From Planctomycetota bacterium (lineage in GTDB: Bacteria; Planctomycetota; MHYJ01; JACPRB01): a stretch of DNA of 41,083 nt. How positions within the stretch are numbered: position 1 is the first letter of the stretch; each line of letters begins with the position of its first letter. The DNA is taken from assembly GCA_016209705.1 (NCBI GenBank), contig JACQVR010000032.1, positions 1-41,083 of the forward strand. The letters are read 5' to 3'. The notes under the pieces were generated by a model. It was not told the DNA's origin, did not search any database, and was given only the letters and a program-made list of their open reading frames with translations. Below are positions 1-7,794 of this stretch, piece by piece. A program made the translations under genes and the position numbers.

Positions 1-4
1 ACAT

Positions 5-835
5 TCATGTGAGATATTCGATGAGCCGGGCGACCTCGCGGCGCAGCTTGGGGCGCTCGACGATCAGATCGACGAAGCCGTGCTCCAGGAGGAATTCCGA
101 CGTCTGAAAGCCCTTGGGAAGCTCCTGCCGGATCGTCTGTTCGATGACCCGCGGTCCGGTGAATCCGATCAGCGCTTTGGGTTCGGCCACGAGGACGTCC
201 CCGAGGGCGGCGAAGCTCGCCATGACGCCGGCCATGGTGGGATTCGTCAGCACGGAGATGTACAGCCCGCCCGCTTCCTGGAAGCGCGCGATCGTCGCGC
301 TCGACTTGGCCATCTGCATCAGCGAAAGCGCCCCTTCGTACATGCGCGCGCCGCCGCCCGACCCGGAGACGAACACCACCGGCAGGCGCCGTTCGGTGGC
401 GAACTCGAACGCGCGGGCGATCGTTTCCCCCACGACGGAGCCCATGCTCCCCATCATGAAACGCGAGTCCGTCAGGCCGAACACGAGCGGCCGCCCCTCC
501 AGGCGACCCACCCCGGCCCAGACGGCGTCCCTCTCGCCCGTCTCTTTCTGGGCGGCTTCCAACTTCTGCTTGTAGCTGGTGACGCCTTCGAAATTCAGGG
601 CGTCCACGGGCTCGAGATTGGACCACATCCGAGTGAACGACTCCTCGTCGAGCAGGAGATGGATCCGCTCCTGCGGCGTCATCGTGAAATGGTAATTGCA
701 GGCCGGACAGACGAGCTTCCGTTCCTCCATCTCCTTGCGGTAGATCATCCCGATGCAATCGGGACATTTCATCCACAGGCCGCCGGGCAGGCTCTTCTTC
801 CGCCCGAGCAGGTTCCGGATCTTTTCAAACGCCAC
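5..835 (-). CDS. accD: Acetyl-CoA carboxylase carboxyltransferase subunit beta
   Basis: Beta subunit of the carboxyltransferase that moves CO2 from carboxybiotin to acetyl-CoA, giving malonyl-CoA for fatty-acid synthesis in the cytosol. The 276-residue protein opens with the family's four-cysteine zinc ribbon (CPDC at about residues 22-25 and CPAC about 17 residues later). It continues through the crotonase-like core, with GSGGGARMYEG and the TNPTMAGV loop. It is a little shorter than E. coli AccD (about 304). The frame stays open upstream, but homology starts at the GTG at 833-835, just before AFEKIRNLL, so I chose that start; the Shine-Dalgarno is weak. It is the last gene of gap-pgk-rpe-accD, 29 nt after rpe. 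The stop is 4 bases from the window edge, so what follows is unknown. Family assignment is certain; the exact start is less so. Confidence 0.95.
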   Translation of the reverse strand: MAFEKIRNLLGRKKSLPGGLWMKCPDCIGMIYRKEMEERKLVCPACNYHFTMTPQERIHLLLDEESFTRMWSNLEPVDALNFEGVTSYKQKLEAAQKETGERDAVWAGVGRLEGRPLVFGLTDSRFMMGSMGSVVGETIARAFEFATERRLPVVFVSGSGGGARMYEGALSLMQMAKSSATIARFQEAGGLYISVLTNPTMAGVMASFAALGDVLVAEPKALIGFTGPRVIEQTIRQELPKGFQTSEFLLEHGFVDLIVERPKLRREVARLIEYLT

Positions 836-864
836 GTCCCACCGCCTTTCGCCGCTGCCGGATT

Positions 865-1593
865 CTATTCCCCGATCGCGCTCCGGCGCAAGGCGGCGAT
901 CGCCCCGGCCGCGTCCTCCGAGCGGAACGTGGCCGTTCCCGCCACGAAGATGTTGGCGCCCGCCGCCGCGGCCCATCGCGCCGTCTCCGGATTCACGCCC
1001 CCATCCACCTCCACATCGAGGGCCTCCGACATCGCTCGAAACTTCCGCACCTTGGGCATGACGCTCTCGATGAATTTCTGACCGCCGAATCCGGGCCAGA
1101 CGGTCATCGCCAAGATCATGTCGACCTTGGGGATCAATTCGCCCACGCACTCCGCGTCCGTATCGGGGTTGACCGCCACGCCGACGCGAACGCCCCGGGA
1201 ACGGAGCCGCCCGACGGTCTCGTCGACCCGCTGCCCGTCATACCGTTGCTGGCACGGAAGCGTCATCATCCATCCCCGCTCCGTGCGAAGGCGCGCATCA
1301 TCCTTCGCCACGGCTTCCGCATGAAACGTGACGCCGTCGGCCCCCGCGTCGGCGAACGCGCTCGCGTATTTCTCCGGCTCCATGACCATCAAATGGCAAT
1401 CCAGAAAAAGGCGGGTCACTTTCCGAACCGACTCGACGACGGCGGGCCCGATCGTCAGGTTGGGAACGAAATGTCCATCCATGACGTCCAGGTGAAGCCA
1501 ATCCGCGCCGGCGGCTTCGACCCGCTGGACCTCGTCGCGCAGGCGCGAGAAATCCGCGGCCAGCAACGAAGGAGCAATTTTTACAGAAGGCAT
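865..1593 (-). CDS. rpe: Ribulose-phosphate 3-epimerase
   Basis: Interconverts ribulose-5-phosphate and xylulose-5-phosphate in the pentose phosphate or Calvin pathway. The 242-residue TIM barrel begins with the family signature IAPSLLAADF. It has the metal and catalytic motifs LHLDVMDGHFVPN and DCHLMV, a histidine in VTFHAEA, the MTVWPGFGGQKF loop (more often MSVNPGFGGQ) and the VDGGVN phosphate-site motif. The ATG at 1591-1593 fits the family. An upstream in-frame ATG would add 17 residues encoded by a repetitive intergenic stretch and is rejected. It lies between pgk (68 nt away) and accD (29 nt), where many bacteria have tpiA after pgk. No other pentose-phosphate or Calvin gene is in the window, so the pathway use cannot be settled. 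Confidence 0.95.
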   Translation of the reverse strand: MPSVKIAPSLLAADFSRLRDEVQRVEAAGADWLHLDVMDGHFVPNLTIGPAVVESVRKVTRLFLDCHLMVMEPEKYASAFADAGADGVTFHAEAVAKDDARLRTERGWMMTLPCQQRYDGQRVDETVGRLRSRGVRVGVAVNPDTDAECVGELIPKVDMILAMTVWPGFGGQKFIESVMPKVRKFRAMSEALDVEVDGGVNPETARWAAAAGANIFVAGTATFRSEDAAGAIAALRRSAIGE

Positions 1594-1606
1594 GGCGTCG
1601 ATGTTC

Positions 1607-1656
1607 GATTCTCGATTTTCGGTTCTCGACGGCCTCCTCGACAAGAATCGAGAATC
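1607..1656. repeat. Inverted repeat in the pgk-rpe spacer
   Basis: GATTCTCGATT at 1607-1617 is perfectly complementary to AATCGAGAATC at 1646-1656. The spacer between them repeats the same words (TTCTCGAC, CTCGAC). It lies in the 68-nt gap between pgk and rpe, so it would form a hairpin in the polycistronic mRNA. There is no U-tract typical of an intrinsic terminator. Processing or attenuation between the two genes is inference. Confidence 0.55.
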
Positions 1657-1661
1657 CAGAA

Positions 1662-2843
1662 TCAGGCTTTGTCCGTCAAGGCGGCCACGCCGGGAAGCGT
1701 CTTGCCTTCCAGCAGTTCCAGCGACGCTCCCCCGCCCGTCGACACGTGACTCATCTTGGCGGCCACGTCGAACCGCTCGACGGCCGTGGCGGTATCGCCG
1801 CCGCCGACGATCGTCACGGCCTGGGCCCCGGCCAGCGCCTCCGCTACCGCGCGCGTCCCCTCGGCGAAGGGCTCCATTTCAAAGACTCCCAGCGGACCGT
1901 TCCAGACCACGGTGCGGGCGCCCGTGAGCGTGAACGCGAATTCCGTGGCGGTGGCGGGACCGATGTCGAGCGCCATCCATCCGTCCGGGATCCGGGTCAC
2001 CACTTGGACGGAGGCCTTCGCGTCGAATCGATCCGCCACGACGTGATCCTTCGGCAGAAAGAGCGACACACCTTGGGCGGACGCCTCCCGCAGCAGATGA
2101 CGGGCCGTTTCAAGACGCTCCGTCTCCACCTTGGACGCGCCGACCGGCTCGCCCCGCGCGGCCAGGAACGTGAAGGCCATCCCTCCGCCGATGAGGAGCG
2201 CGTCCATTTTCGGAAGCATATGCTCGATGAGCCCGATCTTGTCGGAAACCTTCGCCCCGCCCAGGACCAGCATCATGGGACGGGCCGGATCGGCCAGCTT
2301 CTCGCCCAGGTAATCGAGTTCCTTTTCCATCAGGAATCCGGCGGCCGCCTGCTTGAAAAGACGGGCGCACGCTTCCGTGGAGGCATGCGCGCGATGCGCC
2401 GTGCCGAACGCGTCGTTCACGTAGATTTCCCCGTGCGCGGCCAGCTTCCGCGCGAAGTCGGAATCGTTGGCCTCTTCCTCGGGATGAAAGCGGACGTTTT
2501 CCAGCAACGCGACCTGGCCGTCCGCCAGCGACCCAGCGACGCGTTCGGCCTCGGGGCCGACGCAATCGCTCGCGAACGCCACGGGCTGCCCGAGCCATTC
2601 GCTCAGCGCCTCCGCCACGGGCCTCAACGAGTATTTCGGCTGGGGTTTGCCGTCCGGACGCCCCAGGTGCGACATCAGAACCGTTCGAGCGCCCTGGTCG
2701 CGGAGGTGCGCGAGCGTGGGAAGCGACGCGCGAAGGCGGGTGGCGTCCGCGACGTTCCCGTCCTTGAGGGGCACGTTGAAGTCGACGCGAACCAGAACCC
2801 GCTTTCCGCGGACGGCGAGATCACGGACGGTCAGTTTCCGCAT
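1662..2843 (-). CDS. pgk: Phosphoglycerate kinase
   Basis: Transfers phosphate between 1,3-bisphosphoglycerate and ADP in glycolysis and gluconeogenesis. The 393-residue length matches the bacterial family. Visible motifs are VRVDFNVPLKDG near the N-terminus, MSHLGRPDG, ENVRFHPEEE, VNDAFGTAHRAHAS, LGGAKVSDKI, the WNGPLGVFE segment of the nucleotide domain and IVGGGDTATAVE near the C-terminus. The start at 2841-2843 gives MRKLTVRDL, the normal family N-terminus. Its start is 8 nt after the gap stop, so the two genes are almost certainly co-transcribed and possibly translationally coupled. Confidence 0.97.
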   Translation of the reverse strand: MRKLTVRDLAVRGKRVLVRVDFNVPLKDGNVADATRLRASLPTLAHLRDQGARTVLMSHLGRPDGKPQPKYSLRPVAEALSEWLGQPVAFASDCVGPEAERVAGSLADGQVALLENVRFHPEEEANDSDFARKLAAHGEIYVNDAFGTAHRAHASTEACARLFKQAAAGFLMEKELDYLGEKLADPARPMMLVLGGAKVSDKIGLIEHMLPKMDALLIGGGMAFTFLAARGEPVGASKVETERLETARHLLREASAQGVSLFLPKDHVVADRFDAKASVQVVTRIPDGWMALDIGPATATEFAFTLTGARTVVWNGPLGVFEMEPFAEGTRAVAEALAGAQAVTIVGGGDTATAVERFDVAAKMSHVSTGGGASLELLEGKTLPGVAALTDKA

Positions 2844-2851
2844 GAGCGCGG

Positions 2852-3850
2852 TCACCGGGAGAGGAGCGCGATCAGGTCCGCGCACCGCACGCTGTACGCC
2901 CACTCATTGTCGTACCAGGATACGACCTTGACGAACGTGCCGCCCAGCACCATCGTCGAAAGGGCGTCGAAGACCGACGAATGCGCGTTGCCGATCACGT
3001 CGCTGGATACGATGGGATCTTCGCAATATTCCAGGATGCCTTTCAGCGGGCCCGCCGACGCGTCCCGCATGGCGGCGTTGACCTGATCCTTCGTCACGCT
3101 GCGCTTGAGCTCGACGGCCAGATCCACGGCCGAGCCGTCGGCGACCGGAACGCGCATCGCGATGCCGTCCAGCTTGCCGTCCAATTCGGGGATGACCAAT
3201 CCGATCGCTTTCGCCGCGCCCGTGGAGGTGGGAATGATGTTCTGCCCCGCGGCGCGCGCCCGGCGCAGGTCTTTGTGCACCTGATCGGCGGTCCTCTGGT
3301 CGTTCGTGTACGCGTGCACCGTGGTCATGAACCCTTTGACGATTCCGAAACGGTCGTTCAGCACTTTGGCGACCGGCGCCAGACAGTTCGTCGTGCAACT
3401 GGCATTGGAGATGATCTTGTGCTCCGGCCGCACTTGATCGTGATTGACGCCGAGCACGGCCGTGATGTCCACCTGGTCCTTGGCGGGCGCCGACAGCAGC
3501 ACGCGCTTGGCGCCGGCCGACAGGTGCCTGGCGCAGGCCTCGCGCGTCATGAAGAGGCCCGTGGATTCGATGACCCAGTCGATGTCCATCGACTTCCACG
3601 GGAGCCGGGCCGGGTCCTTTTCGGACAAGGCTTTGACTTCCTTCCCATCGACGACCAGCGCGCCTTCCCGCGTCCCGACGTCGCCCTCGAAACGACGGAA
3701 AACGGTGTCGTACTTGAGCAGATGCGCGTTTGTCTTGACGTCCGTGACGTCGTTGATGGCGACGATTTCGAACTCCGGGCGGGCGATCATGCAGCGAAAG
3801 GCCAGCCGTCCGATGCGGCCGAACCCGTTGACGGCGACACGGATGCTCAT
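2852..3850 (-). CDS. gap: Glyceraldehyde-3-phosphate dehydrogenase, type I
   Basis: Oxidises glyceraldehyde-3-phosphate to 1,3-bisphosphoglycerate with NAD(P). The 332-residue protein has the Rossmann motif VNGFGRIGR, the catalytic cysteine motif SNASCTTNCLAP, the catalytic histidine region TTVHAYTNDQ, PTSTGAAKA and the C-terminal WYDNEWAYS. The ATG at 3848-3850 has a GGAGG Shine-Dalgarno 5 nt upstream. It is the first gene of the minus-strand operon with pgk, rpe and accD, and is divergent from the gene at 4004. An aspartate follows IN near the end of the second strand (AINDVTD), which usually goes with NAD preference; that is a family rule, not proof. Confidence 0.97.
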   Translation of the reverse strand: MSIRVAVNGFGRIGRLAFRCMIARPEFEIVAINDVTDVKTNAHLLKYDTVFRRFEGDVGTREGALVVDGKEVKALSEKDPARLPWKSMDIDWVIESTGLFMTREACARHLSAGAKRVLLSAPAKDQVDITAVLGVNHDQVRPEHKIISNASCTTNCLAPVAKVLNDRFGIVKGFMTTVHAYTNDQRTADQVHKDLRRARAAGQNIIPTSTGAAKAIGLVIPELDGKLDGIAMRVPVADGSAVDLAVELKRSVTKDQVNAAMRDASAGPLKGILEYCEDPIVSSDVIGNAHSSVFDALSTMVLGGTFVKVVSWYDNEWAYSVRCADLIALLSR

Positions 3851-3889
3851 CAGCGCCTCCGGGAATGGGGCGGGAAGAAGTATAGGGTC

Positions 3890-3917
3890 ATTTTAAGAGC
3901 GACCGGGGGCAAGTCAA
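3890..3917 (-). promoter_or_regulatory. Putative sigma70-like promoter of gap-pgk-rpe-accD
   Basis: Read on the minus strand, TTGACT (3912-3917) is followed after 16 nt by TAAAAT (3890-3895). A transcript would start near 3883, leaving a leader of about 33 nt with the GGAGG site of gap. A second -10-like hexamer, TATACT, lies at 3879-3884. Confidence 0.55.
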
Positions 3918-3941
3918 GGAAGCGGCCTCGCGTGGTTTCTA

Positions 3942-3969
3942 TTGCCGCTTCGGAGCGTCTCCCTATAAT
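3942..3969 (+). promoter_or_regulatory. Putative promoter of the gene at 4004
   Basis: TTGCCG (3942-3947), a 16-nt spacer and a perfect TATAAT (3964-3969). Start sites near 3976-3980 would give either an almost leaderless message from the ATG at 3980 or a short leader to the ATG at 4004. The site is divergent from, and about 25 bp from, the gap promoter. Confidence 0.6.
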
Positions 3970-4003
3970 GATGCGCCTGATGCCCGCGACCGCGGAGCGC
4001 CGA

Positions 4004-4933
4004 ATGCCCACAACCCCCGGAATCTTCTTCCAACACCTTCCCGACGGCATGCCGGTCCGCCTGGAGATGTACCTCCTCATCCGGGAATCGTCGGAATTTC
4101 ATTTTTACGTCCAGAACGTCCCGTACGCGGATCTGGCCGCGCTCGTCGCGCCCGAACTCCGCCCGCTCCAAGCGCTCATCTTCCGCATCCCTCCGATCCT
4201 GCTCAATCCGAACTACTGGCAGCCGTATTCCCACGAAGCCGAGTCGGCCGTCCGCGACAAGATGACCGGCGTGATCACCCGGCAAACCAGCGGAGGCCTC
4301 GAGCTGTGGAGATCCGATTCCATCACGCCCGGTCGTTACTTGAGGGACAACGTGGACGTTCCCGAAGATCTGATCCTCGGGTACGTGATCAAGACGACGG
4401 GAGAAGGCTTGCTCAAGCTGGGAACGGCGTGGGCCGAATCCGACCGATCATCCAAGGACCGCTTCCAATGGATCGCGTATCGCTCGCTGCCGAACGGATC
4501 CGAACTTCGCAACGCGGTGCTGAACGGACACAACGACATGACGGCGTTCCGGCTGTCCTCGCCCGCCGCTCGATTCGCCTTCGCCGCGTCGGGAGACGGC
4601 CGCATGCGCCTGATCCTGCCGTCCCGGGACCTGTTGCGCCGGGCCGTGCGCGCCGCCCTGCGAGGGTACCTCATGCGGATCAGCGGCCAGACCGTCTCCC
4701 CCCCCAACGACACGGTGTGCGAACAGGTCATCCGGCTGGCGGAGGGCCGCGGCCTGAGCTCGATCCCCGAAAGAGATTTCGTGAACAAGATCAAGACGTT
4801 TGAGTTCACCGCCCATCCGGGCCGCACGGAATGGGGCCTTCCCGATCGCCTGCCCGACCGCGACCGTCCCGCCGAGGAAAAGATCCTGGTCTACTACGAC
4901 CGCGTGGCCGGGCTCTGGGCCGTGGCGGGATGA
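4004..4933 (+). CDS. Protein of unknown function
   Basis: I do not recognise this 309-residue protein. It has no signal peptide, transmembrane segment or obvious catalytic motif. It looks soluble and globular, with alternating hydrophobic strands, a proline-rich LNPNYWQPY stretch near residue 68 and an acidic/basic C-terminal third. The ATG at 4004 has GGAG six bases upstream. An in-frame ATG at 3980, closer to the transcription start, would add eight residues. It has its own promoter and is followed by a hairpin terminator, so it is probably monocistronic. It sits directly before the ESCRT-like operon in the same direction, so a related role is possible, but nothing in the protein shows it. 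Confidence 0.75.
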   Translation: MPTTPGIFFQHLPDGMPVRLEMYLLIRESSEFHFYVQNVPYADLAALVAPELRPLQALIFRIPPILLNPNYWQPYSHEAESAVRDKMTGVITRQTSGGLELWRSDSITPGRYLRDNVDVPEDLILGYVIKTTGEGLLKLGTAWAESDRSSKDRFQWIAYRSLPNGSELRNAVLNGHNDMTAFRLSSPAARFAFAASGDGRMRLILPSRDLLRRAVRAALRGYLMRISGQTVSPPNDTVCEQVIRLAEGRGLSSIPERDFVNKIKTFEFTAHPGRTEWGLPDRLPDRDRPAEEKILVYYDRVAGLWAVAG

Positions 4934-4948
4934 TTCAAATATGAATTC

Positions 4949-4993
4949 ATAAAACGTCGCCAGAAGCCTCAAGCGACGCGTTTTATCGTTTTT
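4949..4993 (+). terminator. Rho-independent terminator
   Basis: ATAAAACGTCGC (4949-4960) pairs with GCGACGCGTTTTAT (4973-4986) with a two-base bulge and a 12-nt loop. A T-rich run follows to 4993. It ends the 4004 transcript 15 nt after its stop and separates it from the next promoter. Confidence 0.75.
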
Positions 4994-5017
4994 CCCGCGT
5001 TTCTTTTGCCTCCCGCC

Positions 5018-5046
5018 TTGAAGTCGATTTTTTCCCAGGATATGAT
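5018..5046 (+). promoter_or_regulatory. Putative promoter of the ESCRT-like operon
   Basis: TTGAAG (5018-5023), exactly 17 nt, then TATGAT (5041-5046). The predicted start near 5053 leaves a leader of about 55 nt before the ATG at 5109. It is the only good promoter I see before the ten-gene run that ends at 13741. Confidence 0.6.
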
Positions 5047-5108
5047 GAACGGCGAACGTCGTCCTATAAACGGGATTTGCGCGGGCGACTCGAATTCAGG
5101 CAAATCCA

Positions 5109-6935
5109 ATGGCGAAGCCGACGATACGGGACTTTCTCGAAAACCGCAACCTGATTGCTTTGAAGTTCTCCTCCAGCGAGCTTTCCGGCGTGTTCCAGAA
5201 ACGATTCACCCTTCCGCGTCACACGACGGGATTGGCGATGTTCTCCGACGGCGCCGTCCGGAGGATGGAAGCGGGCGAAGAGGCGCGGGGCCGGTTCGAT
5301 CTCTTGATCGCCAAGGAAGGCGATTTGCCGTTGCGGTTCGCGATCTCGGGGCTGCGCAGCGCGGACGATTATCCGCTTTCCGCCCAGATCGACATGACCG
5401 TCCGCCTCCAGTGCCACCGGGACGATTTGCTCAAGGATTTCGCCCGCTCCTACTTCAATTTCCCGGGCGCCTACTCGACGTCCGATATGAAAGCCGCGTT
5501 GGGGGCGGACCTGAAACGGATCGCCTCCGAATTCGCCGCTCCGCGGACCGCCGCGGAGCTGCACAAGCGGGACCTGCGGCCGCATGTGGAGGAGACGTTC
5601 CGCCCGCGGATCGAGCGCCTGCTCTTCGGCACCGGCGTGAGCCTGATACGGATGGGCGACGTCGTCTTCGAATCTCCGGATTTCGCCTGCCGCGCCGCGG
5701 CGGAGGCGCGCCGCGAAGAAGAGCTTCGCCGCCATCAGGAAAAGCTGGCGCGCAAGGAAGAGCGCGTCCGCCGTATCGCGGAGTTTCTCCAGGACGCCTC
5801 CATGCGCGAGCTTCTGGACAAGATTCCTGACGCGCGGGCCAAGGGCCTCCTGTACGCCAAGCTGATGGAGGACGACTCCATCACGCTCACGCCGCGCGAT
5901 CTCGCCGGACGCTTCGCCGGCAGCGACGAGCTGTCGCGCCTCATCACCCGCACCCTCGAAGAGCTGCTTTCGACGTCTTCGGGAATCAGCGCGCTGGACC
6001 TCGAGTGCGAATCCGCCGGACGCATCTACGGAGCGGCGGGGAGCAAGATTCTGGAAATCAACCCCCGGGCTCCGGAGGACGCGCCGCGCGAATTCAACTT
6101 CAAGGATCCCTTGCGCAGCGTCCGCGTCGCCGAAGTGGACGGCGTGCCCGCCCTGCTGGTCGGATGCAAGCGAACGGCCCACATCGTCATGCTCGGCCGG
6201 GACGTGGAGCATCTGGAATTCCCGTTTCCGGACGACCGCCCGCCGCGCGGCGGCGTGAACGCCGTGGCCCTGAACAACGGCCACCTCTTTGCGACGCACT
6301 CGGAATTCGGCCTGGCCCGCTGGGACCGCTCGAAGCCCGGCGCGCCCGGCGACCTCCTGTACCAGCCTCTGACGTCGCGCAATCGAACCACCCGCGGCGT
6401 CCTCGTGGCGGGTTCCCGAATCGCCTTTTCCAGCGGCTCCGCCGCTTATGTCGCCCCGCGCGAGGACGGGGCGGCGCCGATCGCCTTCCAATCCGGCCTC
6501 GACGGACCGGTCACCTCGCTGGCGGTGGCGGGCGATTTTCTGTACGCCGCCACCGACGCCGGAAGCATCGTGGCCTGGAAACTGGACGAACCGGACCATC
6601 CGACCCTGCTGGTGCGGCGCAAGGATCCGATCGGCCACCTCCGGATCGTCCGGATGGGCGCCATCCCGCACCTGCTGTACACCGCCCGGGACCCCGCCGT
6701 GCGGGCCCGGGTGATCGGCCAGCCTCTGGAGACGTCGTACGAATCCGGCGGCATCCATGTGGGAGCGCTCGACGCGTCCAGCGACCTGATCTGCGCCTCG
6801 GACACGCCGGGACGCCGGCTCTTCCTGTGGAAGACGGGAACGCCGGGGCGGCCCTTCCACGTCATCGACCTCTCTCGCTATTCCGAAAAACCTCTGCTGG
6901 ACGTAGGCATGAGCAAGGTGAAGATCGCGACCTGA
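5109..6935 (+). CDS. SPFH/band-7-like protein with C-terminal beta-propeller
   Basis: A 608-residue two-part protein. Residues about 20-215 resemble an SPFH (stomatin/flotillin/band 7) domain: beta-rich start, an IDMTVRLQCHRDDLLKDF stretch, then a helical part ending in FGTGVSLIRMGDVVFESPDF, like the usual GV-x-V-x-x-V-x-I end. A charged helix full of EELRRHQEKLARKEE follows (about 215-250). From about residue 310 the sequence is repetitive beta structure with recurring GN/GS turns and strand pairs ending in W/R-D, like a WD40-type propeller. There is no N-terminal membrane segment, so any membrane contact would be peripheral. It is first in the operon, 19 nt before the next gene. SPFH proteins scaffold membrane microdomains, so a platform or adaptor role for the ESCRT-III-like proteins downstream is likely but inferred. 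The propeller call is from texture only. Confidence 0.65.
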   Translation: MAKPTIRDFLENRNLIALKFSSSELSGVFQKRFTLPRHTTGLAMFSDGAVRRMEAGEEARGRFDLLIAKEGDLPLRFAISGLRSADDYPLSAQIDMTVRLQCHRDDLLKDFARSYFNFPGAYSTSDMKAALGADLKRIASEFAAPRTAAELHKRDLRPHVEETFRPRIERLLFGTGVSLIRMGDVVFESPDFACRAAAEARREEELRRHQEKLARKEERVRRIAEFLQDASMRELLDKIPDARAKGLLYAKLMEDDSITLTPRDLAGRFAGSDELSRLITRTLEELLSTSSGISALDLECESAGRIYGAAGSKILEINPRAPEDAPREFNFKDPLRSVRVAEVDGVPALLVGCKRTAHIVMLGRDVEHLEFPFPDDRPPRGGVNAVALNNGHLFATHSEFGLARWDRSKPGAPGDLLYQPLTSRNRTTRGVLVAGSRIAFSSGSAAYVAPREDGAAPIAFQSGLDGPVTSLAVAGDFLYAATDAGSIVAWKLDEPDHPTLLVRRKDPIGHLRIVRMGAIPHLLYTARDPAVRARVIGQPLETSYESGGIHVGALDASSDLICASDTPGRRLFLWKTGTPGRPFHVIDLSRYSEKPLLDVGMSKVKIAT

Positions 6936-6954
6936 AGGCGCGTTTCAAGAAGCT

Positions 6955-7794
6955 ATGGTTACCCGCATCAAGACTTCCGCCAAGCCGGTATTCGTCGATC
7001 GCAAGGACGCGCTGGTCGCGGAAGAGCGCTTCTTCGAGCGCCTGCGAAACAATCTTCACGCGCTTCAGGGGATCTTCAATCCGCTCGACGGCCGCACCTA
7101 CGACGCCTCCGCGCGCAACCGGATCGAGAAGTCGCTGGACGTGCGCACCGCGGAGGTGAAGCACGCCATCAAGCGGCTGGCCGAGCGGGACCTGCAAGGG
7201 CTCTACGAGGAGATGCCGAAGAACCGGATCCTTCTGAACGAGATCACCCACAAGGAGCTGCTCGGCGCGCGCGGCGTCAAAGTGGTCGTGGCCGGCGCCG
7301 CCTTCAACCCGATCGAGGACCTCATCTCGTCCGGGCGCAGCGCCCGCTCCATGGGCGGCGAGGAACTGGCGCGGATCAAGGACCTGATCGTCGCGCACCC
7401 CGACGTGTTCTATTACCTCGGAGCGTTCGCCACCACGTCCTGGGACCCCGGGTGCCGGACCCTCCTGATCGGCCCCAACTATCTCATCGCGCTGTGCGAC
7501 CGGATCGAGGACGCGTGGAGAACGTACTGGGCGCCCGATACGCGCTGGCGCGGAGCGGCGCGCGCGTTCGATCTGGCCGGCGAGGAAGAGAAAATCGAGG
7601 CGGTGCATCGGTTCGTCCGGCGGCGGCCGTTCGCGCTGCTCATGGATGAAATGACCGAGGATTATGTGTTCGAGGAACTGGGGTACGCGATCCCGATCAT
7701 CCGCGAAGCGTTCGAGCGCATCGCGGCGGAGGATCCCTTCGTGCGGTTCGACACGGGAGCGCGTCCCTACCGGCTGATCCGCACGTATGGATGA
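6955..7794 (+). CDS. Unknown soluble protein of the ESCRT-like operon
   Basis: I do not recognise this 279-residue protein. It has no membrane segment or signal peptide. The first 100 residues are helical and charged (RFFERLRNNLHAL, RIEKSLDVRTAEVKHAIKRL). The middle is alpha/beta, with a VKVVVAGAAFNP strand, a short GCRTLLIGPNY strand and an aromatic stretch. The C-terminus is again helical. It starts 19 nt after the SPFH-like gene, and its stop overlaps the next ATG by four bases (ATGA at 7791-7794), so tight coupling is likely. The helical N-terminal part could bind the coiled-coil proteins. Nothing suggests an enzyme. Confidence 0.75.
   Translation: MVTRIKTSAKPVFVDRKDALVAEERFFERLRNNLHALQGIFNPLDGRTYDASARNRIEKSLDVRTAEVKHAIKRLAERDLQGLYEEMPKNRILLNEITHKELLGARGVKVVVAGAAFNPIEDLISSGRSARSMGGEELARIKDLIVAHPDVFYYLGAFATTSWDPGCRTLLIGPNYLIALCDRIEDAWRTYWAPDTRWRGAARAFDLAGEEEKIEAVHRFVRRRPFALLMDEMTEDYVFEELGYAIPIIREAFERIAAEDPFVRFDTGARPYRLIRTYG

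Noticed and set aside
836..1150. N-terminal extension of accD by 105 residues
   Set aside because: The extension overlaps rpe on the same strand, has no similarity to AccD and is Gly/Arg-rich. The family start is at the GTG at 835.
1594..1644. Longer N-terminus of rpe
   Set aside because: The added 17 residues are encoded by the stuttering GAATC/GATTC spacer and precede the normal family start.
5064..6860. A 598-codon open frame on the minus strand opposite the SPFH-like gene
   Set aside because: Antisense shadow in GC-rich DNA: the plus-strand protein has readable domains and sits in a tight operon, whereas the antisense product is Arg/Gly-rich with no motif. The same applies to long antisense frames opposite pgk, gap, mnmG, argG, rho and the second MIT-AAA gene.
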